The position numbers and the translations under genes are program-made. A stretch of 64,000 nt of DNA from Deltaproteobacteria bacterium. GTDB lineage: Bacteria > Desulfobacterota > JAFDED01. Shown piece by piece: positions 35,767 to 43,989 of this stretch. Every line of letters begins with the position of its first letter. Within the stretch, counting starts at the first letter, position 1. The stretch is from the NCBI GenBank assembly GCA_019310535.1, contig JAFDED010000007.1:35453-99452 (forward strand), given 5' to 3'. The notes under the pieces were generated by a model, which saw only the letters and a program-made list of their open reading frames with translations, was not told the origin of the DNA and did no database searches.

Positions 35767-36285
35767 TTATTCTGATTTTGGATCCTGCAATACCAGATTG
35801 GCTCTTTCCAATAGCCTGAAGGACCTGTTTCTTACCTCATTTGCCCTGATTTCATAAAGCTTCTCCCGGCATTTCATATATATGTCAAATGAGAGAAGAG
35901 CCAGTTCATCCACTCTGGATTCGAATTCCACCAATTTTTCAAAAAGACGATTTTCCTTAATCTCCTTCCCCAACTCATCTCGTATTACTTTTTTTAATAG
36001 AAAGACAAACGCTATGGCCCGGGAGGGAGAAAAATTCTGAATCGCCCTGATTCTGATAATATTATCAAGAAAAGGGGAAACCTTGTCATAATCCATCCCC
36101 CGGATGAGCTCTTCGTAAAGAGCCTCCATTTCCTTGGAGATGGTATGACCCACCGGATTAGCGAACGGATTCTTTTCCTTCTTTAAAAACCTTGAAGTAT
36201 CAGCAGGATACGTCTCCAGTATCAGGTAAAACCACTTTTTTAAAACAATGGATTTCTTTTGTGATAAGAGATTCTCCAGCTTCAT
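35767..36285 (-). CDS. RsbRD_N-domain protein at the head of dsrMKJOP
   Basis: A 172-residue, mostly helical, soluble protein. LLSQKKSIVLKKWFYLILETYP, FANPVGHTISKEMEALYEEL and IRIRAIQNFSPSRAIAFVFLLKKVI match the RsbT co-antagonist RsbRD N-terminal domain, which is a heme-free globin-like fold in related proteins. Genes of this type commonly sit just before dsrM in sulfate reducers; their role is unproven but sensing or regulation is usually suggested. The Shine-Dalgarno GGAG is in the loop of a small hairpin (listed separately). Confidence 0.88.
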   Translation of the reverse strand: MKLENLLSQKKSIVLKKWFYLILETYPADTSRFLKKEKNPFANPVGHTISKEMEALYEELIRGMDYDKVSPFLDNIIRIRAIQNFSPSRAIAFVFLLKKVIRDELGKEIKENRLFEKLVEFESRVDELALLSFDIYMKCREKLYEIRANEVRNRSFRLLERANLVLQDPKSE

Positions 36286-36304
36286 ACCAAGGCAACTCCT
36301 TGCC
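36286..36304 (-). promoter_or_regulatory. Hairpin presenting the ribosome binding site of the dsrMKJOP leader gene
   Basis: On the minus strand GGCAA-GGAG-TTGCC (36304-36291) is a 5-base-pair stem with the Shine-Dalgarno GGAG as its tetraloop, 10 bases before the ATG at 36285. Such a fold could tune translation of the first gene of the operon. Confidence 0.45.
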
Positions 36305-37020
36305 TCACAGCCCCGTATAAATCGTATTTTATTTCTTGATATGTGTCGAAATATTGTTTTTCTACAGCTTTCAAGTATTCAATACAATTTGCGGAATCTT
36401 TGAGAAGATGTAGAAGTTATTTCAAGCGACCCCGGCCCGGACGGAAATTATTCCCTCTGGAAAGGGATTAACGTAAGGCTGGCAGCTAAGCGCGACCAAC
36501 CTGCCATGCCCAAATTGTCGATGGGGTCGACGTCAGCGGAATGAACAAATGCATCGGTCGGCTCCTCTATCGGAAGAGCCGCCGGATAAGTCTCGGATTA
36601 AAACTGCAAATTCGCCTCAGTATATCCCAAAGCATCCATGCGGATTCACCTGCAGCTTGCTGGGATATCTTACTGCCTATTCGAATGAATTGTTTCGCAG
36701 CCGGAGGCAGAATTCACGGCAGAAAACACCTCCAGGGAGCTGGAAACGTATTTCTTGTCCTCCGGCAGGCAGTTCGTTGACAGGCGCTTAGGGGTATTGT
36801 CGTTTTAATTTCGGGCAATTAAGGCATTTACCATTAATCCGCAGAGGTAACCCGCTCTCACTCCCGATTCAAAGTGACGCAAAAATCCGCGGCACTGATC
36901 GACGCAATTACGACTCCTGGCGGCCAACGTACCGCCCTCCGGAATCGAAGGAGATACAAATTCGTCCGCCGGGAGGGGGATATGCCCCTCTCCTCCAGCG
37001 ATGATCACTGACGGTACAGA
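36305..37020. other. Long gap between dsrC and the RsbRD_N-dsrMKJOP unit; no gene recognised
   Basis: About 715 bases with no credible gene. The promoter of the downstream dsrMKJOP unit should lie here. A GC-rich inverted repeat near 36971-36996 (GGAGGGG with CCCCTC/CCTCC arms) follows the dsrC stop by about 25 bases and may mark the end of the dsrC transcript, though there is no T-run. Short plus-strand frames (36541-36791) look like shadows. Confidence 0.5.
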
Positions 37021-37338
37021 TTACACACACCCGGTGGGCTTGGCAAGCCCTGCAAGTTTGCAAGCACCCTTGGCAGGCCCGGATGGAAAAAGCTCGTAAA
37101 TCTTTTTCAGATTAAAGCCTGTCTCCTTGCAAAGTTTCCGTATCATCGGTGCAATGCCGAACTCAAGATAATAGGAGCGAAGGTAGTTAATTACTTTCCA
37201 ATGCTCTTCTGTGAGTTCCTCTACTCCTTCTTCTTTCGCGTAAGCACTGGCGAAAACTTCACTCCACTTATCCAGTTCCTGAAGAAACCCGTCCTCATCA
37301 ACTTCGTATTGTTTTCCTTCTAACTCGATAACCGGCAA
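37021..37338 (-). CDS. dsrC: DsrC sulfur-carrier protein
   Basis: DsrC accepts sulfur from DsrAB as a trisulfide between its two C-terminal cysteines and delivers it to DsrMKJOP. The C-terminal arm reads KGACKLAGLAKPTGCV: Cys93 and Cys104 are 11 apart, exactly as in active DsrC, and the last Cys is penultimate. An upstream ATG at 37368 would add ten residues, but GGAGGTGA lies four bases before the TTG at 37338, giving 105 residues and the typical N-terminus. It is a separate unit between dsrN and dsrM. Confidence 0.95.
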   Translation of the reverse strand: MPVIELEGKQYEVDEDGFLQELDKWSEVFASAYAKEEGVEELTEEHWKVINYLRSYYLEFGIAPMIRKLCKETGFNLKKIYELFPSGPAKGACKLAGLAKPTGCV

Positions 37339-37405
37339 GGTGTCACCTCCATTAAAAATTATGGGCAAAGGCTGCGCTACAGAGATCTACAGAACTATTG
37401 CAGTT

Positions 37406-37434
37406 ATTTTATAGTATCTGGAAGAAACGGGCAA
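37406..37434 (-). promoter_or_regulatory. Candidate promoter of dsrC
   Basis: On the minus strand TTGCCC (37434-37429) and TAAAAT (37411-37406) are 17 bases apart, about 68 bases before the dsrC start codon. dsrC is often transcribed on its own at high level, which fits a private promoter. Confidence 0.4.
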
Positions 37435-37539
37435 TGAACAGTGCCGGCTCTTCGTGCTCTTGTGGCGCATTACCTATGCGCGTTTCCAGTTATTTGTTCC
37501 CGTTCCGAACACAACATCCAACGTATCTATTCTTGTTAA

Positions 37540-38943
37540 CTATCCCCTGGCTCGCTGTAAGCGCATTGAGGATACCGCTTTTTGGATCAAGGCCTGCGCC
37601 CACCCTTTTGTCCCCAGAGCATGGAGATGAGTATACATTGCCAGGACGTTGCGATGACACAGTCCATCCCAGCTTCCGTCCAAACCATGCCCACGTTTGA
37701 CAGAGAAAGCCATATGGCATTGATTTTCCTTCCAGCGCAAAACCCGGGAATAATGAAATTCATGTCCCCGTAAGATGCTTCCCACCGGAAAGAAGGGATT
37801 GGGCCTTCGGACCTCAAGAATTGTGTACCCATGCCCCTGTGGCCGGTGCTCAAACCCGAACACCACGGGCAGAGCACCTACCATGGGGTATGTTTTCCCC
37901 TGAAAGATCAGGCTCTCGCCCAGGTACATAAATCCACCGCATTCAGCGTAAACCGGCAATCCGCATTCAATGGCTTTTTTGAGAGACATTCGAAACTCAT
38001 TGTTTTCAGCCAGTGCTTCCGCATGAGTCTCCGGAAATCCGCCCCCGATGTATAGCAGGTCGATCTCCGGCAATTTTTTTTCCCGCAGTGCGCTGATCTC
38101 CACCAACGTAGCACCAAGCCTTGTCAACTCCTCAAGATTTTCATGGTAATAGAATTGAAAAGCAGAGTCCCTCATCACCCCGATCCTTGCACGCCTTCCT
38201 CGTGAGTGTGCTTTCTTTCGGGTTAATCGGAGTGGCTGCTTCATGGGAACTGCTTGACGGGCCACATCCAGCAGCTTATCAAGGTCGATGTTCGCTTCCA
38301 CCATTTTGAGGGCTTCAGCCAATGCCTCAGCAGTAGCCGGATGTTCCTCGTAAGGGAGAAGGCCCAGGTGCCGCTCAGGAAAAACATTGACCTCTTGCCT
38401 GGGCACGGCCCCGATCACTGGAACTCCGCAGTACTTCTCTATTGATGAACGGACAATAGACTCGTGGCGACTGCGAGCCACCCGGTTCAACACCACCCCC
38501 TTGATCTCCACGTCCGGGTCAAACTGCTGGCAGCCCAGCACCATGGCCGCGGAAGTTCGCGTAACCAGGCTGCAATCCACCACAAGCACCACCGGGGCGA
38601 TAAGCGATTTGGCCAGTTCTGCGGTGCTGTATCGCCCGCTCAGGTCCATGCCGTCGAACAGACCGCGGTTGCCCTCCACCAAGGCCACCCGTCCTTTGCC
38701 CGCATGCAAGGTAAACGATCGGAGCAATTGATCCTGTTCCATCAGGAACGAATCGAGGTTATAGCAAGGGCGACCCGCTGCCAAAGAGAGCCACCCCGCA
38801 TCAATATAATCAGGACCTTTCTTGAAAGGAACGACTTTCAGCCCCTTGTTTCGCCAGGCCGCAATCAGGCCCATTGAAAGAACAGTTTTTCCCGCTCCCC
38901 CCCGCAGGGCGGCAACAATCAGACGTGGATACTCATTTGTCAT
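37540..38943 (-). CDS. dsrN: DsrN, CbiA-type siroheme/cobyrinate amidase
   Basis: The product is a glutamine-dependent amidotransferase of the CobB/CbiA family. The N-terminal half has the P-loop LRGGAGKTVLSMGL and the synthetase domain (FKKGPDYIDAGWLSLAAGRPC, LVEGNRGLFDGMD); the C-terminal half is a class I glutaminase-like domain with the nucleophile in VYAECGGFMYLGE. Placed right behind dsrAB it corresponds to dsrN, which amidates siroheme for DsrAB; cobyrinate a,c-diamide synthesis is the alternative. The 467-residue length is normal. Confidence 0.9.
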   Translation of the reverse strand: MTNEYPRLIVAALRGGAGKTVLSMGLIAAWRNKGLKVVPFKKGPDYIDAGWLSLAAGRPCYNLDSFLMEQDQLLRSFTLHAGKGRVALVEGNRGLFDGMDLSGRYSTAELAKSLIAPVVLVVDCSLVTRTSAAMVLGCQQFDPDVEIKGVVLNRVARSRHESIVRSSIEKYCGVPVIGAVPRQEVNVFPERHLGLLPYEEHPATAEALAEALKMVEANIDLDKLLDVARQAVPMKQPLRLTRKKAHSRGRRARIGVMRDSAFQFYYHENLEELTRLGATLVEISALREKKLPEIDLLYIGGGFPETHAEALAENNEFRMSLKKAIECGLPVYAECGGFMYLGESLIFQGKTYPMVGALPVVFGFEHRPQGHGYTILEVRRPNPFFPVGSILRGHEFHYSRVLRWKENQCHMAFSVKRGHGLDGSWDGLCHRNVLAMYTHLHALGTKGWAQALIQKAVSSMRLQRARG

Positions 38944-39093
38944 TGTTTTTGGAAAATCAATTTACAACCAAACATCATCAATACTCTATTGCCTCGACAG
39001 TAGCTGAGTGCTCCGCATCTTTTTCAGACGCACCCCTGCCCCCTGATTGCCCGGCGCAGGGGTGTGTGCCTGAAAGAAAATCACTGTTTTTAT
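38944..39093. other. dsrB-dsrN spacer with hairpin and no dsrD
   Basis: The short regulatory protein DsrD, usually encoded right after dsrB, is not here: the 150 bases hold no frame of about 78 codons. A strong inverted repeat (CACCCCTG and CAGGGGTG, about 39030-39065) follows dsrB and may cut or slow the transcript before dsrN. No T-run follows on the minus strand. Confidence 0.6.
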
Positions 39094-40152
39094 CTAAAAT
39101 TTGAAATGCGTTGAGGTCCTGTAAGTCTCAGGCGCAAGCTTGAAATCGTCAATATGTTGCATCGTGAATTTGATGCCGGTCTTCTTGAAGAATTTTTCCC
39201 AGCCTATCCGATCGATCCAGTCGCCCACTCGCTCAAATTTCCTGGCGTCCTTGGCGTACACCTCAACAATATTCCTCACAGCATCCACAACCTCCGGCCA
39301 TCGCGGCGGGTTGTTGGGAAGAAATGGTATCGCCAGCTTGGAGAACCGGGGCGGGGTGCGCTTGTTGGAAACCTTTCCGCCCACCCAGATGGAGATGCCG
39401 TCTCCTTCGGGGTGCGCCAGGGGCATGGCGGGGCACATGGTATAGCAGTTGCCGCAATACATGCAGCGTTCGTCATTGACCAGCACGCTCTTCTCTTTCG
39501 GGTTGGCACGAATGGCCCCCGTTGGGCATGACGCAATGGTCGTGGGTATCTCGCAGACATTGCGCAGACGTTCGTTCTCCACCTTGGGCGGAAGCCTATG
39601 GATGCCGAGAATGGCGATGTCCGAGCAGTGAACCGCGCCGCACATGTTCAGGCAGCACGCCAGAGCAATGCGCAGTTGCGCCGGCAGCGTCATGGATGTG
39701 AAATAATCGTACAAGTCATCCATAACCGCCTTAACGGGACCTGAAGCATCGGTGGCCGGGGTGTGGCAGTGGACCCAGCCCTGGGTATGCACGATGCTGG
39801 TTATCGAATTGCCCGTTCCACCCACAGGGAACCCTTTGCTCTCCAACTCTGCAATTAAGGATTCCACTTTTTTCTCGTCGGTGACAAAGAACTCCAGGTT
39901 ATGCCGGCTGGTGAAGCGCAGGTAGCCGTCGGAGAATTTATCGGCGATTTCGCAGACCCCGCGAATGAAATCGGTGCTCACCAAGCGTCCGGATCCGGCC
40001 CTGACGGAATAAATCTTATCACCGCTCTCGGCCACGTGCATCAGCACGCCGGGTCCAAGGATTTCATGATATTTCCACTGCCCGTAATTTTTCTTAATAA
40101 CGGGGTGGAGCATGGTTTTATAATCCGGAGGGCCTATATCTGTTTTTCCCAC
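39094..40152 (-). CDS. dsrB: Dissimilatory sulfite reductase subunit beta
   Basis: DsrB pairs with DsrA in the alpha2beta2 sulfite reductase that reduces sulfite to the DsrC trisulfide. Siroheme/4Fe-4S ligands are in the [15 protein letters not shown] and [15 protein letters not shown] blocks, and a ferredoxin domain reads [16 protein letters not shown]. The 352-residue length and C-terminal THFKF are normal. The start is a GTG at 40152 with AGGAGGT nine bases before it. It follows dsrA by 30 bases. The protein looks like the reductive bacterial type; that judgement is by eye. Confidence 0.97.
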   Translation of the reverse strand: MGKTDIGPPDYKTMLHPVIKKNYGQWKYHEILGPGVLMHVAESGDKIYSVRAGSGRLVSTDFIRGVCEIADKFSDGYLRFTSRHNLEFFVTDEKKVESLIAELESKGFPVGGTGNSITSIVHTQGWVHCHTPATDASGPVKAVMDDLYDYFTSMTLPAQLRIALACCLNMCGAVHCSDIAILGIHRLPPKVENERLRNVCEIPTTIASCPTGAIRANPKEKSVLVNDERCMYCGNCYTMCPAMPLAHPEGDGISIWVGGKVSNKRTPPRFSKLAIPFLPNNPPRWPEVVDAVRNIVEVYAKDARKFERVGDWIDRIGWEKFFKKTGIKFTMQHIDDFKLAPETYRTSTHFKF

Positions 40153-40182
40153 TGTATTATACCTCCTATTTATCTTATCGAA

Positions 40183-41382
40183 TTATTTATCTTGTCGAAG
40201 TTCGATATCCTCTGGATCCCAGAAGTAATAAGGATTAGCGCGCGGAGTTTTAATCATCTGCGGAACTGGCTGAAGTCCCATCTCTTTCAAGAATTTCCGC
40301 ATGCCAAAACGGTTGATCAATTCTCCGATTCGCTCTCTCATCTTGGCGTTTTCATCCCACCATTCCCACATTTTCTCTATAAGATCCTTAAGCTCGGTGT
40401 AGGGAGGTTCCATTTTCATAAAGGGAACGATCACCGATGAAAGCTGAGCGCCCTCCAGTATTGGGGCCTTGCCGCCCACCAGTAATGTGGCGCCTCGTTC
40501 CTTTCCCGGACGCAGTGCCTTTGGCATCTCGTCGATGCAGTGCATGCAGCGGTTACAGTCCTCGTCATAAATTTTCAGGGTCTGGCTCTTGGGGTCCCAT
40601 TCCATGCAATTCGTGGGACACTGGTTGCAGATATCGGCCTGGACATTCAACCCCGCACCGGCATAGTCTTTCACGGCCTGGGGATCGATCTGGATCTCAT
40701 CTTTCCATGTTCCTATGATCGATAGATCAGCTCGAGCGATCGCCGCGACACAGTCATTGGGACATCCAGAGATTTTGAATTTGAACTTGTACGGCCACAT
40801 TGGCCGATGCATCTCGTTCTGGAAGGTCTGTGTCAGGTCATTACAGAGATCAAGGGTATCAATACATGACCATTCACATCGCCCCGGACCAATACAGCAA
40901 CTGGGAGTGCGCAGCGCTGAGCCCGATCCGCCCAGGTCAAAGCCCGCCTCCGACAGGGCGTCGAAGCAGGGCTGCAGGTTCTCCGTTGTTGTTCCCAACA
41001 GAATGATATCGCCCGTGGAACCATGCATATTGGTCATCCCGCTTCCGTATGTATCCCAGACGTCACAAATCTTCCTCAAGGCATCAGTGGTATAAAACCA
41101 GCCGCTGGGATGATTGACGCGCATGGTGTGGAATGACTGAACGTTCGGGAATTCATCGGGCAGGTCGGAATATCTTCCGATCACACCGCCCCCATATCCC
41201 ATAACGCCGACGATGCCGCCGTGTTTCCAGTGTCCGATTTTGTCCTTGTAGGAACGCTCCAGTTGTTTCAAGAGGTCCTTTGTGGCGGGTTTCTTTTCGG
41301 CAACAAGCTTCATGTCCTTCACAAAGCTCGGCCAAGGCCCTTTTTCCAGTTCATCCAACAAAGGGGTTTCAGATTCTGCCAT
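40183..41382 (-). CDS. dsrA: Dissimilatory sulfite reductase subunit alpha
   Basis: DsrA carries the catalytic siroheme coupled to a 4Fe-4S cluster. The signature [20 protein letters not shown] continues to CIDTLDLC, then [17 protein letters not shown] supplies the second cysteine pair, and the ferredoxin domain has [12 protein letters not shown] and [15 protein letters not shown]. Length 399 residues. An in-frame ATG at 41400 is itself part of the Shine-Dalgarno ATGGAGGAGG of the true start at 41382. It heads the dsrAB-dsrN unit. Confidence 0.97.
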   Translation of the reverse strand: MAESETPLLDELEKGPWPSFVKDMKLVAEKKPATKDLLKQLERSYKDKIGHWKHGGIVGVMGYGGGVIGRYSDLPDEFPNVQSFHTMRVNHPSGWFYTTDALRKICDVWDTYGSGMTNMHGSTGDIILLGTTTENLQPCFDALSEAGFDLGGSGSALRTPSCCIGPGRCEWSCIDTLDLCNDLTQTFQNEMHRPMWPYKFKFKISGCPNDCVAAIARADLSIIGTWKDEIQIDPQAVKDYAGAGLNVQADICNQCPTNCMEWDPKSQTLKIYDEDCNRCMHCIDEMPKALRPGKERGATLLVGGKAPILEGAQLSSVIVPFMKMEPPYTELKDLIEKMWEWWDENAKMRERIGELINRFGMRKFLKEMGLQPVPQMIKTPRANPYYFWDPEDIELRQDK

Positions 41383-41450
41383 ATTGTGTTCCTCCTCCAT
41401 GTGGTGTTATTCAGTAAACCCTTATTACAGCCTCACCCCTCCTAAAAAAA

Positions 41451-41472
41451 ATTCGAAATTCGAAATTTATTG
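41451..41472. repeat. CGAAATTCGA-family intergenic repeat, copy 1
   Basis: ATTCGAAATTCGAAATTT lies in the dsrA leader region. The motif CGAAATTCGA recurs in intergenic gaps at 49.39, 50.07, 50.20, 53.39 and 53.57 kb and was not seen inside the genes I checked. Confidence 0.6.
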
Positions 41473-41549
41473 AAAAAGGGGCCTTTTACGATTTTGCACT
41501 GACCGTGAATGCTCATGAAAGATGTTTTTCTAATGGCATCCGCTCACCT

Positions 41550-42437
41550 CTATTTGTACCTGTTGATCAATAATTTTTCTCTGCGCCCAAACGTATCATC
41601 AGGGACGTCTTCCAACATGGAAGCCAAGAGATCCCGATAAATCTCGGGTTTTCGGTGCCGCAAAAAAAACCGTTTCTCATTCCCCCTTACCTCGTCGAGA
41701 TCGTCGGTTTTCAGATTCGCTATGATCATCCCCTCGCCACCGCCAACGAACTCTTCCATCACCAGCCCGCGAGGATCAAGGACAATCGCCACGCCAGGAA
41801 GGGGAAGTCCTTTGCGCTGAAGGTCCGCCTGATTGCATGTTACCACGAAAAGGCTGTTATCGTATGCCCGAGCTGCCAGGTATCGCATCCACCGATCTCT
41901 TTTTTCTGAGGGGGTTTCCAGAGGCGAGGCATGGGGAATAAAAATCGCCTCCGCTCCCTCCATTGCCAGAATTGTACTGAGCTCTGGGAAATGTGCATCG
42001 TAACAAAGTTCGATGCCGAAGGCGAACCCATCGAATCGGAATACCGGCACTCGCCTGCCCGGTTGATAAATACGCTGCTCAACGCCGCCCAGATGGATCT
42101 TTCGATACACTCCCAGAATGCCCTGAGGTGCTGCCGCAAAGTGGCTTATGCTCAATCGTCCATTCTGTCCGTTCTCGGCCACACCAGCCAGAATGACCAT
42201 CCCATACGTTTTAGCCATCCGGACCACTGCATCTGTGGCGTACCCCGGAATCGACTCTCCATGACACAGGATGTCATCCTCAATACTGTACCCGGTTGCA
42301 CACATTTCGGGAAAGCAGATCAGCGTAACTCCTTGAGCATGCGCTTCTTGAATAAATTTTTCCATCCGGGCCAGATTCGCCGTGGTCTCGCCCACCTTTG
42401 ATCTCATTGCGACAGCGGCGATCCGAATATCTTGCAT
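41550..42437 (-). CDS. Carbon-nitrogen hydrolase (nitrilase superfamily)
   Basis: The nitrilase superfamily catalytic triad is visible: Glu in ICFPEMCATGYSIEDD, Lys in VYRKIHLGGVEQ and Cys in IELCYDAHFPELS. The family hydrolyses nitriles, amides or carbamoyl groups; the 295-residue size fits amidases such as N-carbamoylputrescine or omega-amidase types. GAGAGGAA precedes the ATG. The gene lies between dsrA and the cytochrome b gene on the same strand, with gaps on both sides, and its link to either is unclear. The substrate cannot be deduced. Confidence 0.88.
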   Translation of the reverse strand: MQDIRIAAVAMRSKVGETTANLARMEKFIQEAHAQGVTLICFPEMCATGYSIEDDILCHGESIPGYATDAVVRMAKTYGMVILAGVAENGQNGRLSISHFAAAPQGILGVYRKIHLGGVEQRIYQPGRRVPVFRFDGFAFGIELCYDAHFPELSTILAMEGAEAIFIPHASPLETPSEKRDRWMRYLAARAYDNSLFVVTCNQADLQRKGLPLPGVAIVLDPRGLVMEEFVGGGEGMIIANLKTDDLDEVRGNEKRFFLRHRKPEIYRDLLASMLEDVPDDTFGRREKLLINRYK

Positions 42438-42524
42438 TTCCTCTCAACTTTTAGCAAGGGCTTGATGCGTTAGTTGTCGCAGCCGCTCCTTATCTTTCAT
42501 TTTCATTTGTTATTCCATCATGAT

Positions 42525-42550
42525 ACCATTTTTGTCAAGTAAAAAATGGT
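42525..42550. other. AT-rich hairpin downstream of the cytochrome b-c gene
   Basis: ACCATTTTT (42525-42533) and AAAAATGGT (42542-42550) form a 9-base stem with an 8-base loop, 24 bases after the cytochrome gene stop. It may be a weak terminator; a TTGACA on the minus strand in its loop region could instead be part of a promoter for the nitrilase gene. Confidence 0.4.
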
Positions 42551-42573
42551 CTCTTGACAAGCGATCAAATGAT

Positions 42574-43986
42574 TTATTGCTTAACGGGAATTCGGCCCTC
42601 CAGCACTTTTTGGCGATCAACAAGCCGGGGATGATATGTATCGAAATCAAGAGCCAGAATGTACTGGGCCAGGGCTTCTAACTCATCCTGTGTAAAGTCA
42701 TACTTCGGCATAACAGACCACGAATTAACGGACTTCGGATCCCGTATGAAGCGTATCAGCCATTCCTTGGAGCGGTCCTTGGCCACTACGTTGGACAGAT
42801 CAGGACCTTCCCGCCGGCCCCCGCGGCCCAATATGTGATGGCAGTAAGCGCAATCCTTATCAACAAACACCTGGACACCCTTGACTTCCTTCGGATGGAG
42901 GGGACGGTCTGGAATGGTCGCAACCTTTCCATAGGGTAAATACGAGTCGGCCGCCCCTAAAAAGCTCATATATACAAGGGCCAAAAAAGCGGTAACCACC
43001 AGGGCTGATACCAGCGGTCGGTCAGCCGGGTTTCGACTTCGGTTTCGGCCCAGGAACGGGAGAATAAGCAGCAGAAGAAAGCCGATACCGGGAATAACTA
43101 GCGAGCCTACCGCTTCAAACTTGCCCTCAAAATATTTAAGCAACTGGAACAACCACATGAAATACCATTCCGGGCGAGGTTGATAGGCGGGGTCAAGAGT
43201 TCCTGCTATTTCTTCTCGTTCCGGAGGTGCGACAAGCGCCAGCACGAGGATTAGCGCGAAAACAGCGGTAAAAACCACCGAATCCTTGAACATGCTGTAC
43301 GGGAAGAAGGGGTGCTTGCGGGATTTGCCGGGATGATCTTCACGCCAGTGGCCGGCCATATCGTGAAGCCGTATCAGGTAAATGTGCAGCCCGACAAATA
43401 ACATCATACACGCTGGTAAGATCAACATGTGAACCGAGTAAAACCGGCTCAAGGTCAGGGCGGAAACCTCTTCTCCCCCGCGTAACAGCCGAGTAATGTA
43501 AGGGCCGATAATCGGGATATCCTTGGGCACACTTGTTCCTATCACCGTGGCCCAGTAAGCCTTCTGGTCCCACGGAAGCAAGTAGCCGGTGAATCCAAAG
43601 GCCAATGTCGCCACCAGCAGCAGAACGCCGACAATCCAGGTCAGTTCCCTCGGCGCCAGGTAGGAACCGAAGAAAAAAGTGCGCATCATATGGAGTACAA
43701 CCACAATGACCATTGCAGACGCGGCCCAGTGGTGAATGCCCTGGATAACGCCGCCCAGCGTCACATCCCGAACAATATATTCCATACTCTGATACGCATA
43801 GTCCGGTGAAGGGACGTAGTAAAATGCCAGCACTGTTCCTGTAACGGCCTGGACCATAAAGAGCAGTAACGATAGGCTTCCCAGGGTAAACAGCCAGTTA
43901 ACATCCTCACCCACTGGTTTGCCCAGCAGCACATCATTCAGCGAATCCAGCCCCAGGCGCTGTTTTATAAACGGCCTGATTCCCAC
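42574..43986 (-). CDS. Cytochrome b fused to a C-terminal cytochrome c domain
   Basis: A 470-residue membrane protein in a bc1/b6f-type complex. Four-helix heme b core: His85/His99 and His186/His201, with spacings of 13 and 14 residues; the 14 spacing is the b6 pattern. The Qo-site motif PEWY is at 272-275. The subunit IV part is fused, so this is a full-length b. The b6f cysteine for the extra heme c is absent (NWLFTLG). After the last membrane helix a monoheme cytochrome c domain follows with CAYCH (379-383) and a likely axial Met in SWSVMPKYDF. The start is a GTG at 43986 eight bases after GGAGG, which overlaps the last codons of the SdhB-Rieske gene. The Rieske partner is fused to SdhB just upstream. 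Confidence 0.92.
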   Translation of the reverse strand: MGIRPFIKQRLGLDSLNDVLLGKPVGEDVNWLFTLGSLSLLLFMVQAVTGTVLAFYYVPSPDYAYQSMEYIVRDVTLGGVIQGIHHWAASAMVIVVVLHMMRTFFFGSYLAPRELTWIVGVLLLVATLAFGFTGYLLPWDQKAYWATVIGTSVPKDIPIIGPYITRLLRGGEEVSALTLSRFYSVHMLILPACMMLFVGLHIYLIRLHDMAGHWREDHPGKSRKHPFFPYSMFKDSVVFTAVFALILVLALVAPPEREEIAGTLDPAYQPRPEWYFMWLFQLLKYFEGKFEAVGSLVIPGIGFLLLLILPFLGRNRSRNPADRPLVSALVVTAFLALVYMSFLGAADSYLPYGKVATIPDRPLHPKEVKGVQVFVDKDCAYCHHILGRGGRREGPDLSNVVAKDRSKEWLIRFIRDPKSVNSWSVMPKYDFTQDELEALAQYILALDFDTYHPRLVDRQKVLEGRIPVKQ

Positions 43987-43989
43987 GAG

